Shown in pieces: positions 63,798 through 64,000 of a stretch of DNA of 64,000 bases (within the stretch, counting starts at the first letter, position 1; every line of letters begins with the position of its first letter). This stretch comes from Kiritimatiellota bacterium. GTDB taxonomy: Bacteria > Verrucomicrobiota > Lentisphaeria > Oligosphaerales > JAADHN01. The notes under the pieces are model-generated. The model was not told where the DNA came from and did no database searches. It saw nothing but the letters and a program-made list of their open reading frames with translations. The stretch covers positions 302-64,301 of the forward strand of contig JAADHN010000049.1 in NCBI GenBank assembly GCA_013151865.1. Reading direction: 5' to 3'. Both the position numbers and the translations under genes were made by a program.

Positions 63798-64000
63798 CCC
63801 AGCGGGGATCCAAGATTTCATATCGCGTGCCCTATGCCGATACGGACCAAATGGGAGTGGTCTACTACGCCAATTATCTGGTCTACTTCGAGCGGCTGCG
63901 CAATCAGTTGCTCCGCGATCTTGGTTTGCCTTACCGGCAACTCGAGGACATGGGGTTCGCCCTGCCGGTGATCGAGGCCCATGTCGAATATCGGGAGGGC
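63794..64000 (+). CDS. YbgC-type acyl-CoA thioesterase, cut by window end
   Basis: The first 69 residues are present. VPYADTDQMGVVYYANYLVYFERLRNQ is the opening of 4-hydroxybenzoyl-CoA thioesterase-like hotdog proteins with the catalytic aspartate. The gene is coupled to cmk by a four-base overlap. It likely hydrolyses a short acyl-CoA; in Gram-negative bacteria YbgC also appears in the Tol-Pal cluster, but no tol genes are visible before the edge. Confidence 0.85.
   Translation, partial: MTQRGSKISYRVPYADTDQMGVVYYANYLVYFERLRNQLLRDLGLPYRQLEDMGFALPVIEAHVEYREG

Noticed and set aside
1-64000. CRISPR array, insertion sequence, integrase, phage genes or rRNA
   Set aside because: No regularly spaced repeats, transposase or integrase motifs, terminal inverted repeats or rRNA segments were seen on either strand.

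Overview
This is a GC-rich bacterial chromosome segment (about 60-65 % GC by eye) with 41 protein genes I can support, one of them cut by the right edge, plus one tRNA. The gene content suggests an uncultured-type heterotroph of the PVC superphylum (Kiritimatiellota, Lentisphaerota, Verrucomicrobiota or Planctomycetota) or a similar polysaccharide degrader. The reasons are a GldA/GldF/GldG/DUF4340 ABC cluster, many exported glycoside hydrolases (clan A-like, GH99/WbsX-like, GH29, GHL10), Gfo/Idh/MocA, sugar isomerase and UroD-like proteins, and a Tat-like exported phosphoesterase with a LamG domain. No marker gene fixes the phylum, so this is inference.

Layout. 0.3-1.5 kb: an MFS exporter of the fosmidomycin-resistance type. 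1.7-3.3 kb: a two-gene operon of a small winged-helix protein and a short tubulin/FtsZ-superfamily GTPase, with a promoter and an operator-like palindrome. 3.5-5.2 kb: housekeeping purM, rpmB and tRNA-Lys. 5.3-16.3 kb: an oxidoreductase, a very large secreted glycosidase, a glycyl radical enzyme, GT9, a PQQ-type propeller, a VOC protein and a sugar isomerase. 16.3-19.6 kb: rpe and ilvB, the latter with a possible attenuator. 19.6-26.3 kb: a TetR / outer-membrane factor / membrane-fusion / RND efflux operon in which every junction overlaps by 4 nt. 26.8-31.4 kb: two exported proteins, one GH99-like. 31.9-35.1 kb: mnmE and gpmI. 35.2-38.5 kb: GH29 fucosidase and PIG-L deacetylase. 38.6-43.7 kb: the gld-type ABC operon. 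44.2-54.8 kb: HAD phosphatase, methyltransferase-like UroD protein, GHL10 protein, a related cytosolic TIM barrel, MFS, LamG-phosphoesterase. 55.1-56.2 kb: an AT-rich anion permease that looks acquired. 57-64 kb: flavoprotein, SGNH esterase, epimerase, GT2, rseP, cmk and a YbgC-type thioesterase cut by the right edge.

How the genes fit together. The exported glycosidases, SGNH esterase, PIG-L and phosphoesterase point to attack on decorated glycans outside the cytoplasm. The MFS carriers, isomerase, epimerase, Gfo/Idh and HAD proteins are plausible intracellular follow-up steps. The glycyl radical enzyme implies an anaerobic lifestyle.

The two observations I rate highest are the winged-helix plus tubulin-like operon, which has the layout of a type III (TubRZ) partition system in a chromosomal setting, and a 13-bp near-palindrome, TGCGGAGTTCGCA, that recurs far more often than chance in different reading frames and on both strands. 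Apart from the window-edge thioesterase, start codons were chosen by Shine-Dalgarno spacing and by where the recognisable domain begins.
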